The notes beneath the pieces were generated by a model that worked only from the letters and a program-made list of their open reading frames with translations, made no database searches and was not told where the DNA came from. This document shows, piece by piece, positions 54,167-63,230 of a DNA stretch of 64,000 nt. Numbering within the stretch: position 1 is the first letter of the stretch; each line of letters begins with the position of its first letter. Position numbers and translations under genes: made by a program. The DNA comes from Rhodocyclaceae bacterium UBA1310 (GTDB lineage Bacteria; Pseudomonadota; Gammaproteobacteria; Burkholderiales; Rhodocyclaceae), in the NCBI GenBank assembly GCA_002307175.1, contig DBTS01000034.1:109596-173595 (forward strand), read 5' to 3'.

Positions 54167-55696
54167 TTGCACGGAAAGGCTGAAGTTGCCAAGCTTGGCA
54201 ATGTGAAACCCAATCCCTGCCTCAGCTCCCGAAGCTTTGAGCCTGCAGCGCTGATTCTCGACAGTGCTGCGCTCAGAGGTGTCGAAACCCTGCATGCGCT
54301 GACCAAGCCTGCGCTGATGGAGCGTGCTGGCAGTGCTGCGGCAGTGCTTGCTGCGCGCCTTGCCGGAGCTGCCGGAGGCCGTGTGCTGGTGCTGGCGGGG
54401 CCGGGTAACAACGGTGGCGATGGTTTCGTGCTTGCGCGTGAGCTGCTGCAGCGTGGATATGTTGTGACACTTGCCAGTGTTGCACAGACCGGGCGTTACC
54501 CGGCGGATGCTGCACTGGCGCGCCAGCGCTGGCTGGATGCCGGCGGGCGGATCGAGACGGTGTTACCGGATGGAGATTGGGCCCTGGCTGTGGATGCCCT
54601 GTTTGGCATCGGCCTGAGCAGGCCTGTCGAAGGCATCTGGGCCGACTGGATCGGGCGCTTCAATACTCTGGCTTGCCCACGTCTGGCACTGGATGTTCCT
54701 TCTGGCCTGAATGGCGATACCGGGAGCCTCACCGGCCCCTGTGTGAATGCCACGCACACGGCAACCTTCATTGCGCTCAAGCCAGGTTTGCTGACGCTTG
54801 ATGGGCCGGATCATGTTGGGGAACTCAGTCTCTTTGATCTGGACGTGGCTCCCACCGAAGCCGCAGGTCAGGTGCTTACCCCTGTCTGCTTTGCGGGCCA
54901 TCTGCGGCCGCGCAAGCACAATGTCCACAAGGGAAGTTTCGGCTCGGCAGGTGTAGTCGGCGGCGCCGCAGGCATGCAAGGGGCGGCGCTGCTGGCCGCA
55001 CGTGCGGCTCTGTATCTGGGGCCGGGAAAGATTTTTCTGGGGATGCTGGCGGAAGGTCCAGGGGTGGATCTGCTTCACCCGGAAATCATGTGGCGCAGCG
55101 CCCAGGAAACCCTGAGGCTGGCGGATGCCCTGGCGATCGGACCTGGTCTGGGGCAAGCCACAGAGGCGGTGAGTGCACTGCATGCGGCGCTGGATTTAGG
55201 TGGCCCAGTGTTGTTCGATGCGGATGCTCTGAATCTGCTGGCGAAGGAGCCGGCATTGATGGAGCGCCTTGCTGCACGTGGGGCGCCGTCGGTTCTCACG
55301 CCACATCCGGCGGAGGCTGCGCGCCTGATGGGAAGTCGTGTTGCCGATGTGCAGGCAGATCGTGTTGCGAGTGCCTTGGCATTGGCGCGGCGTACACGCG
55401 CCGTGGTGGTGCTCAAGGGCTGCGGAAGCATTGTGGCCGCGCCGGATGGCCGCTGGTTCATCAATGTTACAGGGCATGGCGGAATGGCCAGCGGCGGCAT
55501 GGGCGATGTGCTCAGCGGCATTATTGTGGCCCTGCTGGCACAAAAATGGGGAGCCCTGGAAGCCACCCTTTGCGGGGTGTACCTGCATGGTGCCGCGGCG
55601 CAGCTACTGGCAGGTGAAGCCTGCGGCCCGGCAGGGCTGACGGCCAGTGAAATCCCCCCCGCAGTGCGGCGCCTTTTCAATTCCCTGGTGGGGTGA
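54167..55696 (+). CDS. nnrD/nnrE: Bifunctional NAD(P)H-hydrate epimerase / ADP-dependent dehydratase
   Basis: A 509-residue two-domain enzyme (YjeF type) repairing damaged NADHX and NADPHX. The N-terminal epimerase half (about 20-220) carries VLVLAGPGNNGGDGFVLARELLQRG; the C-terminal dehydratase half (about 240-505) carries FGSAGVVGGAAGMQGAALLAARAAL, DADALNLLAKE, SVLTPHPAEAARLMG and GMASGGMGDVLSGIIVALLAQ. The start is uncertain: the frame opens at TTG 54167, with GGGAGAG 12 bases before it; a GTG at 54203 is the alternative. Convergent with the patatin-like gene. Confidence 0.92.
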   Translation: MHGKAEVAKLGNVKPNPCLSSRSFEPAALILDSAALRGVETLHALTKPALMERAGSAAAVLAARLAGAAGGRVLVLAGPGNNGGDGFVLARELLQRGYVVTLASVAQTGRYPADAALARQRWLDAGGRIETVLPDGDWALAVDALFGIGLSRPVEGIWADWIGRFNTLACPRLALDVPSGLNGDTGSLTGPCVNATHTATFIALKPGLLTLDGPDHVGELSLFDLDVAPTEAAGQVLTPVCFAGHLRPRKHNVHKGSFGSAGVVGGAAGMQGAALLAARAALYLGPGKIFLGMLAEGPGVDLLHPEIMWRSAQETLRLADALAIGPGLGQATEAVSALHAALDLGGPVLFDADALNLLAKEPALMERLAARGAPSVLTPHPAEAARLMGSRVADVQADRVASALALARRTRAVVVLKGCGSIVAAPDGRWFINVTGHGGMASGGMGDVLSGIIVALLAQKWGALEATLCGVYLHGAAAQLLAGEACGPAGLTASEIPPAVRRLFNSLVG

Positions 55697-55772
55697 CGCG
55701 TCAGGGAGGAGTTTCCCCCGGCTGTTTGGAAGGTCCACGTGGTGGCGTGGATATCCCTTTCCGGACTCTAGA

Positions 55773-57164
55773 CTATGCCACCTGTTTGCTTTGGAAACCT
55801 CTTGTTTTCGACTGTGATTCTGCCGCCGTGGCAGTGGTTTCACGCAAGCCAAGTTGATCACTCAGGTAACGCACAAGCTGCCTGCCGATCTCGAAGCCCG
55901 CGTCGAACATCTCCGCGCGGCGCGTACTGGTGAGCCCGTCATAGTGCGACAGGGTACCTAGATTCTCGCTCAGAAAATCCAGATAGGCCGGGCAGGGCTT
56001 GCGGCTTTCCAGAGCATCGGGGTCGCCGGGATCGATAATGCTGACCGAGCGTGATTTGGCAGCGAGTTCAGGGTGATTCTGGCCGACGCCGGCGAGCTTG
56101 TTGCGAAACTCGATGGCCTCGATTTCCTTCTGTAGCGGGATGTTGAAAAGGGCATCAAGGAAACGCTCATTGAGTTCGCCATTGTTGTTCGGCTCCTGCG
56201 CTGGATGTTTGCAGAAAAAGCGCAGCAGCACGATATGGGTGGCCCCCATGTCCACAAGTGGGTTAAGTGGAGGATTGCAGCGCATTGCGCCTTCCATCCA
56301 GTACTCTGTACCATTTTCGGTTTCCACCGGGATGGGGGCAATGTAGGGTGGGCGGGCACCGCTGGCAAAGAAGAACTCCGGTGTCAGGCGGCGTACTTCG
56401 CGTTGATGGCGGTTGCCTCTGAGGTTTTCGAGCTGGGCCGCATCCGGTGCCTCCCCGCTGTAGAGGTACACCTCGTCGAGCGTATCGGCTCGCGTGGCAT
56501 TGGTGAATACTGTTCCGGCGTGATTGTCGGCGCAGCACTTCTCCAGATCGCCGGATTTCCAGGCCATGAAGAAGGGGTTGAAGGCAATATTGCCCGGAAT
56601 GCCGCTGCTGTAGGTGGCTACATCCTGCCAGGCGGCATTGAGTTCATTTATCGTCTGCAATGCCGACCCGGCGATGGAGTCCACGTCACCGTGAAAGGCT
56701 GCGCGGGAGCCCGCCACTCTGAATGTCCGCACCAGCAATTCCTGATAAGCCATCGAAAGGCGCTTGGATGCCTGCCCGAGGCCTTTCAGGTAACTGGTGA
56801 GGGCGTCGGCGCGGATAGCGGGCGGTGCAATGCGGCTTTGTACCCACCAAGGGGTCAGATAATCATCTTTTACCACCGCATCGCGCAATGAAATCTCGCC
56901 ATGCGGGGCGTTCAGGAACAGCCAGAGCGGGGTGAGCATTTCCACGCAGCCGGATGCGAGCGGAAATTCCAGACGCTGTGCTGCGGGCACGGCGTGATTG
57001 TGCGCGCGGAAAGCATCCAGAATACCTGCCGCGTAGACGATGTGTCCGAAGGAGCCTTGCACGGCGAGCGCGAATCTGGGCGAGGCAGCAGCTTTATCTG
57101 TAGGTGCCTGCCGGGGTTGGGGTGTGGTGCGGGGTGCCTGCCTGCGTGTTTGCGTGCCAGCCAT
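55773..57164 (-). CDS. Patatin-fold protein with degenerate active site
   Basis: A 463-residue soluble protein preceded by AAGGAG. After a Pro/Arg-rich N-terminus it has the outline of a bacterial patatin: a Gly-containing first strand-helix (FALAVQGSFGHIVYAAGILDAF, 31-52), where patatins have G-G-G-x-R-G, a second element at 66-78 (EFPLASGCVEMLT) at the place of the G-x-S-x-G nucleophile elbow, and EYWMEGAMRCNPPLNPLVDMGATHIVLL near 290 where patatins have the catalytic D-G-G/A and N-x-P. The nucleophile Ser and the Asp both appear replaced (Val and Glu by my alignment). A hydrolase function is therefore unlikely. It follows a CDP-alcohol phosphatidyltransferase gene on the same strand. Confidence 0.6.
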   Translation of the reverse strand: MAGTQTRRQAPRTTPQPRQAPTDKAAASPRFALAVQGSFGHIVYAAGILDAFRAHNHAVPAAQRLEFPLASGCVEMLTPLWLFLNAPHGEISLRDAVVKDDYLTPWWVQSRIAPPAIRADALTSYLKGLGQASKRLSMAYQELLVRTFRVAGSRAAFHGDVDSIAGSALQTINELNAAWQDVATYSSGIPGNIAFNPFFMAWKSGDLEKCCADNHAGTVFTNATRADTLDEVYLYSGEAPDAAQLENLRGNRHQREVRRLTPEFFFASGARPPYIAPIPVETENGTEYWMEGAMRCNPPLNPLVDMGATHIVLLRFFCKHPAQEPNNNGELNERFLDALFNIPLQKEIEAIEFRNKLAGVGQNHPELAAKSRSVSIIDPGDPDALESRKPCPAYLDFLSENLGTLSHYDGLTSTRRAEMFDAGFEIGRQLVRYLSDQLGLRETTATAAESQSKTRGFQSKQVA

Positions 57165-57279
57165 GCTGAACTCCTTGTGTCGGAATGACGCTGTCCGGGC
57201 GAATTTCTACGCGGGCTACATTGCGCCAAAGTGACGACAAGGGGGGACTGGCCGTAAGGGCAGGGAGTGCGCAAAAAGG

Positions 57280-57855
57280 TCAGCGTCGCGAGTCGGTCTG
57301 CCTGCCCTTCAGGATTCTCATTACCGTTGGAATATCGACAGGGGGCGTGTGCGAGAGCAGCAGAATTGCCATGATCTCGGTGTTGGCGAGCAAGGCAAAG
57401 GCACAAGTCACCCAGAGCGCGGCAACGCCCCAGGAAAAACAAAGCACGCCCAGGAAGCTGACGAACAGCACCACGCCATAAAGCTTTGCGGTAAAGGCGT
57501 GAGTGGCCGGCAGGCGGCGGAATTTGAGCACGCTCACAAGAATGCAGGCGGCTTCGCTGCCCAGCATCAGCACGATGGCCCAGACGCCTGCGGTCAAAGG
57601 TTCCGGTGCGATGTGCCAGGCGGTGAGCAACAGAAAAATGTAGAAGATTACATCCACCGTGCTGTCCAGCCGGCGCAGCCATTCCCGCGCCACGCCGAGC
57701 CGGCGTGCCAGCACACCATCGAAATAGTCCGAAAGCAGCCCTGCCACCAGAATGACCGCATACACGCTACGTGGTGCGTCTGTGAACGCAAGCCATAGGG
57801 CGAGAGGGCCGAGGAACAGACGCAGCAAGGTGAGTGAGGCCGGGATGGCAATCAT
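57280..57855 (-). CDS. CDP-alcohol phosphatidyltransferase family protein
   Basis: A 191-residue inner-membrane enzyme with about five helices. The active-site pattern D-G-x2-A-R-x8-G-x3-D-x3-D is recognisable as DGVLARRLGVAREWLRRLDSTVD (about 46-68). All Asp residues and the Arg are kept, but the middle Gly is Leu. Family members join a CDP-activated lipid to an alcohol such as glycerol-3-phosphate, inositol or serine; the acceptor is unknown. It lies between the GltS-like gene and the pseudo-patatin gene in one direction. Confidence 0.8.
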   Translation of the reverse strand: MIAIPASLTLLRLFLGPLALWLAFTDAPRSVYAVILVAGLLSDYFDGVLARRLGVAREWLRRLDSTVDVIFYIFLLLTAWHIAPEPLTAGVWAIVLMLGSEAACILVSVLKFRRLPATHAFTAKLYGVVLFVSFLGVLCFSWGVAALWVTCAFALLANTEIMAILLLSHTPPVDIPTVMRILKGRQTDSRR

Positions 57856-57936
57856 TGTGGTGAAGGACGCGGGAGCCGTGCGTAATATGACTAGGCGGCC
57901 ATGATTCTGGTGAGTTGGATCGGCATGAGGCGAGGT

Positions 57937-59424
57937 TCAGGGGTTTGATCGCAGCGGATAGGGATACAGCGTGGAGAGTGCTTCGCTGCGCCCTGACGGT
58001 TGCACGATGCGCACATGCTCGCGGCGGAATTCGCGGGCATGATGCAGGCCGCAGGAATGGGCCAGCATATCGACTTCCTGGCATAGTGAGGTGCAGTAAT
58101 TGGCAACGCGCAGATACTTTTCCTCGATCACGAGTCCGCGCTGCAGGCGGGCATCATGCGTGGTGACGCCGGTGGGACAGGTGTTTGTGTGGCAACGCAT
58201 GGCCTGCACGCAACCGAGTGAGAACATGAAGCCGCGCGCCGAGTTGACGAAGTCTGCACCGCAGGAAAGTGCCCAGGCCACGCGTGCCGAAGTGACGATT
58301 TTGCCCGAGGCAATCAGGCGGATGCGTGGCTTCAGGCCGGATTCGAACAGCGCATCGGCCACGCGGGGGAGGGCCTCGTCAATGGATAATGCCATGTGGT
58401 CTGCCAGTGCTTGAGGGGCTGCGCCGGTGCCGCCTTCGCCTCCATCGATAACCAGAAAATCCGGCGCGCTGTCGAAACCGCGGCGCAGGATCGCTTCGCA
58501 CAGATCATTGGCAAAATACCAACCGCCCACGGCGGTCTTGATGCCGACAGGTTTGCCCGTGATGTCGCGCACGCGGGTAATGAAATCAAGAAGTTCGCCG
58601 ATGTTGTTGATGTCGTAATGGCGATTCGGGCTCAGGGAATCCTCGCCTGCAGGAATTCCCCTGATATGCGCAATCTCTTCGGTGACTTTGGCTCCAGGGA
58701 GTACCCCGCCCTTGCCGGGTTTGGCGCCTTGCGAGAGCTTGATCTCGAAGGCGCGCACCGTGTCGTGGGCCGCCAGTTCGCGCAGACGCTCAACCGAGAG
58801 TTTGCCGTGTTCATCGCGTACGCCATATTTGGCGGTGCCGATCTGCATGATGATGTCGCAGCCACCTTCAAGGTGATGGGGCGAGAGCCCGCCTTCACCT
58901 GTATCCATCCAGCACCCCGCCAATGCTGCGCCGCGAGAGAGTGATTGCACAGCCGGCTTGGAGATGGCACCAAAACTCATCCCAGAGATATTGAACAGTG
59001 AGCGTGCGAGAAACGGGTGGGTACAATAGCCTTCGCCGATCAGGAGTGGCGGAGTTGGCGTACGTTCCTCATCCAGGATGGGGAAGGGGGCGTTAACAAA
59101 AATCAGGGCACCAGGTTCCTGCAGGCGGTAGGTGGAACCAAAACCGATATTGCCGCCTTCCTTCTTCGCAAGACGGTAGATCCATGCGCGCGTGGCGCGG
59201 TTGAAAGGCATTTCCTCACGATCATTGAGAAAGAAATACTGTCGAAAATACTCGCCGAGGCTTTCAAAGAAATAGCGCAGGTGCCCGACAATCGGGTAGT
59301 TGCGCAGAATTGCATGCTTCTTCTGAGTAATGTCCCGCACGTAAAGCCAGATGATTGCGGCGATGAAGAACGCCGCCAGGAGTGCGCCGACGCTGATGCT
59401 GAGAATGTGGAGGATTTCGGCCAT
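57937..59424 (-). CDS. FMN-binding glutamate synthase-family membrane protein
   Basis: A 495-residue protein. One N-terminal helix (about 7-28, VGALLAAFFIAAIIWLYV) anchors a cytoplasmic domain like the FMN-binding, TIM-barrel half of the glutamate synthase large subunit: NISGMSFGAISKPAVQSLSRGAALAG, EGGLSPHHLEGGCDIIMQIGTAKYGVRD, KLSQGAKPGKGGVLPGAKVTEEIA, FLVIDGGEGGTGAAP and QAMRCHTNTCPTGVTTHD. No glutaminase domain and no small subunit are present. This stand-alone family is widespread but of unclear function. The ATG at 59424 has GGAG upstream; the open frame beyond it runs into the divergent nadC. Confidence 0.88.
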   Translation of the reverse strand: MAEILHILSISVGALLAAFFIAAIIWLYVRDITQKKHAILRNYPIVGHLRYFFESLGEYFRQYFFLNDREEMPFNRATRAWIYRLAKKEGGNIGFGSTYRLQEPGALIFVNAPFPILDEERTPTPPLLIGEGYCTHPFLARSLFNISGMSFGAISKPAVQSLSRGAALAGCWMDTGEGGLSPHHLEGGCDIIMQIGTAKYGVRDEHGKLSVERLRELAAHDTVRAFEIKLSQGAKPGKGGVLPGAKVTEEIAHIRGIPAGEDSLSPNRHYDINNIGELLDFITRVRDITGKPVGIKTAVGGWYFANDLCEAILRRGFDSAPDFLVIDGGEGGTGAAPQALADHMALSIDEALPRVADALFESGLKPRIRLIASGKIVTSARVAWALSCGADFVNSARGFMFSLGCVQAMRCHTNTCPTGVTTHDARLQRGLVIEEKYLRVANYCTSLCQEVDMLAHSCGLHHAREFRREHVRIVQPSGRSEALSTLYPYPLRSNP

Positions 59425-59592
59425 GTATGAGGCTCCGGCGTGTACAATCGGAATATTTGCGTAACAGAAAGTTGCACCTTGCATCGGCCGCCTCGTGTAG
59501 CGTGGCGGCATCGAGTTCAGGTCTTGGTGCTCATCATAGTTTAGTTGCCGGGCTCTTGGATAACCCGGTGCGAAGCTGCCCCAGAGGGAAAA

Positions 59593-60444
59593 ATGGATCG
59601 TTTCTCTGAACAACTCCGTGTAGAAATCATGCGCTCGGTCGCGGTGACCCTGGCCGAGGATATCGGTACGGGCGACCTCACAGCCCGGCTTATTTCTGCG
59701 GATGCCAGTGCGCGCGGCCGCCTGATCACGCGTCAGGATGCTATTTTGTGTGGAACGGCATGGTTTGATGCCGTGTTCCAGATGCTGGATCCGGAATCTT
59801 CCGTGATCTGGCACGCCAAGGATGGTGAACGCGTCAAGGAAGGCCAATCCCTGTGTGATGTGTTTGCCACGGCGCGGGCGCTGCTTACGGCAGAACGTAC
59901 GGCGCTGAATTTCCTGCAGATGCTCTCGGGGACTGCCACCACTACCGCATTATATGTGGAAGCGGTAAAGGGCACACGGGCCAGGGTGATCGATACGCGC
60001 AAGACGCTGCCGGGGCTGCGCCTGGCACAGAAATATGCTGTTCGTATGGGTGGTGGTGGCAATCACCGCTTCGGATTGTATGACGGTATTCTTATCAAGG
60101 AAAACCACATCATCGCGGCGGGTGGCGTGACGCCGGCGCTGAAAAAGGCCCAGGCACTGGCGCCATCGAATGTCTTCATCGAAATCGAGATCGAAAATTT
60201 CGGTCAGCTGGAAGAAGCTCTGCAAGCCGGTGCCAAGCTTATCCTGCTGGATAACCTGACGATTGAGCAGATGTACGAGGCTGTGAAAATCACCGCCGGG
60301 CGTGCCGAACTCGAAGCCTCTGGCGGCGTCAAGCTTGATCGTGTACGCGAGATCGCCGAAACCGGCGTGGATCGTATCTCGATTGGTGGTTTGACCAAGG
60401 ATCTGCGCGCAGTGGATCTGTCCCTGCGGCACATCGAGGAATAA
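59593..60444 (+). CDS. nadC: Nicotinate-nucleotide pyrophosphorylase (quinolinate phosphoribosyltransferase)
   Basis: A 283-residue type II phosphoribosyltransferase that turns quinolinate and PRPP into nicotinate mononucleotide in NAD synthesis. Motifs: LAEDIGTGDLTARLI near the N-terminus, ERTALNFLQMLSGTATTT, the quinolinate-binding DTRKTLPGLRLAQKYAVRMGGGGNHRFGLYDGILIKENH, and EIEIENFGQLEEAL...LDNL, GGVKLDRVREIAETGVDRISIGGLTKD. The ATG at 59593 follows AGAGGGAAAA. Two tandem hairpins follow the stop. Divergent from the GltS-like gene. Confidence 0.96.
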   Translation: MDRFSEQLRVEIMRSVAVTLAEDIGTGDLTARLISADASARGRLITRQDAILCGTAWFDAVFQMLDPESSVIWHAKDGERVKEGQSLCDVFATARALLTAERTALNFLQMLSGTATTTALYVEAVKGTRARVIDTRKTLPGLRLAQKYAVRMGGGGNHRFGLYDGILIKENHIIAAGGVTPALKKAQALAPSNVFIEIEIENFGQLEEALQAGAKLILLDNLTIEQMYEAVKITAGRAELEASGGVKLDRVREIAETGVDRISIGGLTKDLRAVDLSLRHIEE

Positions 60445-60488
60445 AGGGAACCCGGCTTCCCTTAAGCGGGCCTGCGGGCCCGCTTTGC
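60445..60488 (+). terminator. Tandem hairpins after nadC
   Basis: AAGGGAA pairs with TTCCCTT (about 60445-60463), and AAGCGGGCC (60464-60472) pairs with GGCCCGCTT (60477-60485), followed by a short T-rich stretch. Confidence 0.75.
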
Positions 60489-60580
60489 ATTTTGGTGCTC
60501 AAGCTTTAAAGGCATTCGACACCTGATCACGATCGTGTTGCGAGGCCGCGAGTTGTGCGCATGCGCTTGCTCTTGTCAGC

Positions 60581-60633
60581 GGTTTGCTTCGCACAGCAAA
60601 CCGGCTCGGAACAGACCATGAAAAGCTTCTATG
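60581..60633. repeat. Dispersed intergenic hairpin repeat, copy C
   Basis: The hairpin block GGTTTGCT-N6-AGCAAACC-GGCTCGG equals copy A (15985) except for one loop base. The tail block (AACAGACCATGAAAAGCTTCT) follows directly and overlaps the stop codon of the hydrolase gene. This copy shows both blocks joined without an insertion and may represent the basic unit. Confidence 0.6.
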
Positions 60634-61549
60634 GTGCGAACGCCTGCGCCATCAGTGTTGGTGGGGCAGCCTGCAGATGCTCCTGCAGGAAAGGCAGCAC
60701 CCTGGCCTCGTATTCTCTGGGAGCGTAATCATACAGATCCTGATGCCCGGCGCCTCGTACCAGCCACAGTGATTTGGGTTGGGGCGCCACCTGGAAAACC
60801 TGTTCGGTTTCGCGGGCAGGCGTGAACGGGTCCAGTGATCCTCCCATAATCAGCAAATTCGAATGTAGCGAGGGTAGCGCATCTACTGGTCGCAGCAGAT
60901 TGCTCGAAAAGTGCAGGCGTAGCGGGATTTGCCACTCCAGCAAAGGCGTCAGCGGTACGCTGAGCGGCCCAAGGTGTGCTGCGATGCGGTTGCGAATGGC
61001 ATCCGTGATGGTGGGAAACATTGATTCCAGCACAACGGCGTCTGGCGCGGGTTGGGGGTGGGCCAATACGAGAGAGGCTGCCCCGAGCGAGAAACCGATG
61101 ACCCCGATGCGGTTGCCCGGCGTGCGCTGGCGCAGGTAGCCCAGCGCGGCGTTGACGCCGGCGGCTTCCAGATATCCAAAACTGATGCGCTCACCGCTGC
61201 TCTCTCCATGCGCCGGCAAGTCAATCAGCAGGATCGAGTAGCCTTGCGCATGAAGCGTGCGGGCACGATGCAGCATATCGCGGCGATCGGCATGTACCCC
61301 GTGCAGGAGTAGGATACTGCCCGCACCGGGTTGGCCGCGCACGAACCAGCCGGCAACCCAGGCGTTTTGGCCGTAAGGGATCTTTACAACCTCTGCTGCG
61401 AGATCCGCAGGTGCAGCGCCGACCAGTCGCGGCGAAGGCGCACTCAACAGATCGCCAACCCCGAGGGTGGCGATGAGCGCCAGAGCGAAGATTACAACTG
61501 CGGCGGCAAGATAACGCCGCTGGCGAGACATAAGTGGTGAAATGCGCAT
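60629..61549 (-). CDS. Membrane-anchored alpha/beta hydrolase
   Basis: A 306-residue protein with one N-terminal helix (about 12-33) that is either an anchor or an uncleaved signal. The hydrolase fold follows: ILLLHGVHADRRDMLHRARTLHAQGYSILLIDLPAHGES (oxyanion region), nucleophile Ser in VIGFSLGAAS near 152, acid in GGSLDPFTP and His in VRGAGHQDLYDY. The lipase-like layout without lid resembles BAAT/YqkD-type hydrolases; substrate unknown. It lies 11 bases after the C45 hydrolase gene and probably shares its transcript. A dispersed hairpin repeat overlaps its stop. Confidence 0.83.
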   Translation of the reverse strand: MRISPLMSRQRRYLAAAVVIFALALIATLGVGDLLSAPSPRLVGAAPADLAAEVVKIPYGQNAWVAGWFVRGQPGAGSILLLHGVHADRRDMLHRARTLHAQGYSILLIDLPAHGESSGERISFGYLEAAGVNAALGYLRQRTPGNRIGVIGFSLGAASLVLAHPQPAPDAVVLESMFPTITDAIRNRIAAHLGPLSVPLTPLLEWQIPLRLHFSSNLLRPVDALPSLHSNLLIMGGSLDPFTPARETEQVFQVAPQPKSLWLVRGAGHQDLYDYAPREYEARVLPFLQEHLQAAPPTLMAQAFAP

Positions 61550-61560
61550 GATTCAGATGT

Positions 61561-62394
61561 TCAGTGGGCAGACTGCCAGAAGGCTTGATCGAGTGTGATT
61601 TCCTGGGTGCTCTCGGCTTTGCCTGGATTGGCGATCACCACGCGCAGCTGCGGGGCTCCCTCGGGTGGAGTTGCCACGATCCAGGAAGCCAGCGTGTATT
61701 CGTGCCCAGTACGCCACAGGCTGTTGTTGGGGCCGGCTACATGGTCGCGACTGATGGTGGCGAAGGTCGCAGTGCTCAACGGACGTGGCGCCTGTGAGAG
61801 CAATTCATTGATACGGGCATAGCGGGTGCTGCTGCTGACTCCGGGTTTGTCCTCGAATTGCCCGGCCAGGGCCGAATCAAGATAATGGTTGGTGTGCGCA
61901 ATACTGCCCTGTTCAATGATGCGGATGCTGTGCCGGCCATCCAGGCCGACTTCCACCAGCATGACCTGATGGTGGTCAGAGAGCATGAAGAAGTTGGCGT
62001 GTGACTCCGCAAAGAGGGCGTCCGCATCTTTCGATAGCTCGGCGATACTGGCGTAGCCCAGTAAGATGCGCGTCATCACGCCATGCTTGTCGGTTTGCTG
62101 GTCGCGGAGTCTTTTGGGAATATTGCTTGAGGCTGAAATGATCGTGAGGCCTTTTTTGTTGGTGCCGGCCTTCAGTCCGGGTTCTGCATTGCCCGTCGCG
62201 AAAATTCCAAAATACGCATAGCCTCGCTTGGAGCGGACAATCTTCAGTACCTGCTGGTGGTCGGGTGCCCAATCGCGATTTTTCGAGATCAGTGTGCCGC
62301 CGCCGGCAACATCTTCACCGCTGGCGCCCCACAGCGTACAGGCCAGCACTGGCAGGGGCAGCAGCCCGGCAAGCAAGGCAGGTATTTTCTTCAT
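61561..62394 (-). CDS. Secreted Ntn hydrolase, choloylglycine hydrolase/C45-like
   Basis: A 277-residue protein with a signal peptide ending at Ala18. Cleavage would expose Cys19 (ACTLWGASG), the N-terminal nucleophile of this Ntn-hydrolase superfamily. Further active-site pieces are LISKNRDWAP (Arg and Asp), then GTNKKGLTIISASSNIP and an Asn in AHTNHYLD. Relatives cleave or transfer acyl groups on amides (penicillin acylase, bile salt hydrolase, acyl-CoA:6-APA acyltransferase, acyl-homoserine lactone acylases). V-L-A-C is also a fair lipobox, so lipidation of the same Cys is an alternative that would block catalysis. Followed after 11 bases by the alpha/beta hydrolase gene. Confidence 0.8.
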   Translation of the reverse strand: MKKIPALLAGLLPLPVLACTLWGASGEDVAGGGTLISKNRDWAPDHQQVLKIVRSKRGYAYFGIFATGNAEPGLKAGTNKKGLTIISASSNIPKRLRDQQTDKHGVMTRILLGYASIAELSKDADALFAESHANFFMLSDHHQVMLVEVGLDGRHSIRIIEQGSIAHTNHYLDSALAGQFEDKPGVSSSTRYARINELLSQAPRPLSTATFATISRDHVAGPNNSLWRTGHEYTLASWIVATPPEGAPQLRVVIANPGKAESTQEITLDQAFWQSAH

Positions 62395-63230
62395 GCGGGC
62401 ACCCTCAATGTTCTGGCAGCCGATTATCTCTCATCTGACTCTCGTTTGCTTCTCTGTCGGCCGACCCCCTTTTTCTTGGTGCCGTGGTCAGGGCTTCCCG
62501 CATGCTCTGCAATCCACACCTGTTTCAATCAACTCATGTTGTTGCGCAGGACTTGGCGCAGCGTGGGGGTATCACGATCGATCGCAAACGGATGCCGAAC
62601 AGCCATTCTTTCAAAATGGTTTTCTTTTGATAATAATTACCTATTATGAATATATTGGTTGTAATGAAAGACGAACGAAGTTTCATTCCATTTTGAACAT
62701 ATATTGCTGTCTGTGCTAATTGAAAAAGAAAACTATATAGCATCATCACGCTAACGCTGCCCCGAAATGTTTTTCGGACTAATGGCAAAAAAAGTGATAG
62801 ACGTTTTGAAATATTGTGTTTGTCATATGTTTTTGCATGGCAGCGTTAGCTTGTTTCATGCGACACTTGCGTTCCCCTTATGTGCGGTGTTAACGCCATC
62901 CACAATCCATGTTTTCGGATTTGAAACCTTCTGTCTCCCTATGACAACCGTCGACCGGCATAAAAAGTCCGACGGTCATGGTTTTATCGCCTTTTATGAT
63001 GCTAACAAACATCCAAATCTGTAAAAAGCAGTAAACAACAATATATTTGGCATTAAAAATCGTCTACTCATCCGTTTGTCTGGGGAGACGTCATCCTTGT
63101 CGGTCTCATCTTAAAAAAACCTCACGTCATGACGCATGATCCGCCTCGGCGCCAATGAGGTGCCAGGGTGGTCGCGGCATGCATTCAAGGCAGGTCCGGC
63201 TTCTATCAATTGGGAGTAGACGGAGAACGG
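62395..63230. other. Long AT-rich intergenic region upstream of endoglucanase
   Basis: No supported gene lies in these 836 bases, which separate two divergent secreted-enzyme genes. From about 62600 to 63070 the sequence is far more AT-rich than the rest of the window. It holds a 12-bp inverted repeat pair (62750-62761 and 62839-62850). An 85-codon frame (62767-63024) has no ribosome binding site. The promoters of both genes should lie here. Confidence 0.55.
62750..62850. repeat. 101-bp element bounded by 12-bp inverted repeats
   Basis: GCTAACGCTGCC (62750-62761) and GGCAGCGTTAGC (62839-62850) are exact inverse complements with 77 AT-rich bases between. A smaller hairpin (CCGAAA-TGTT-TTTCGG) lies just inside the left arm. 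It could be a small mobile relic, a regulatory loop or an RNA structure. Confidence 0.45.

Noticed and set aside
62767..63024. 85-codon plus-strand frame in the AT-rich gap
   Set aside because: No ribosome binding site, no family likeness, starts within an inverted repeat element, and codon use is unlike neighbours.
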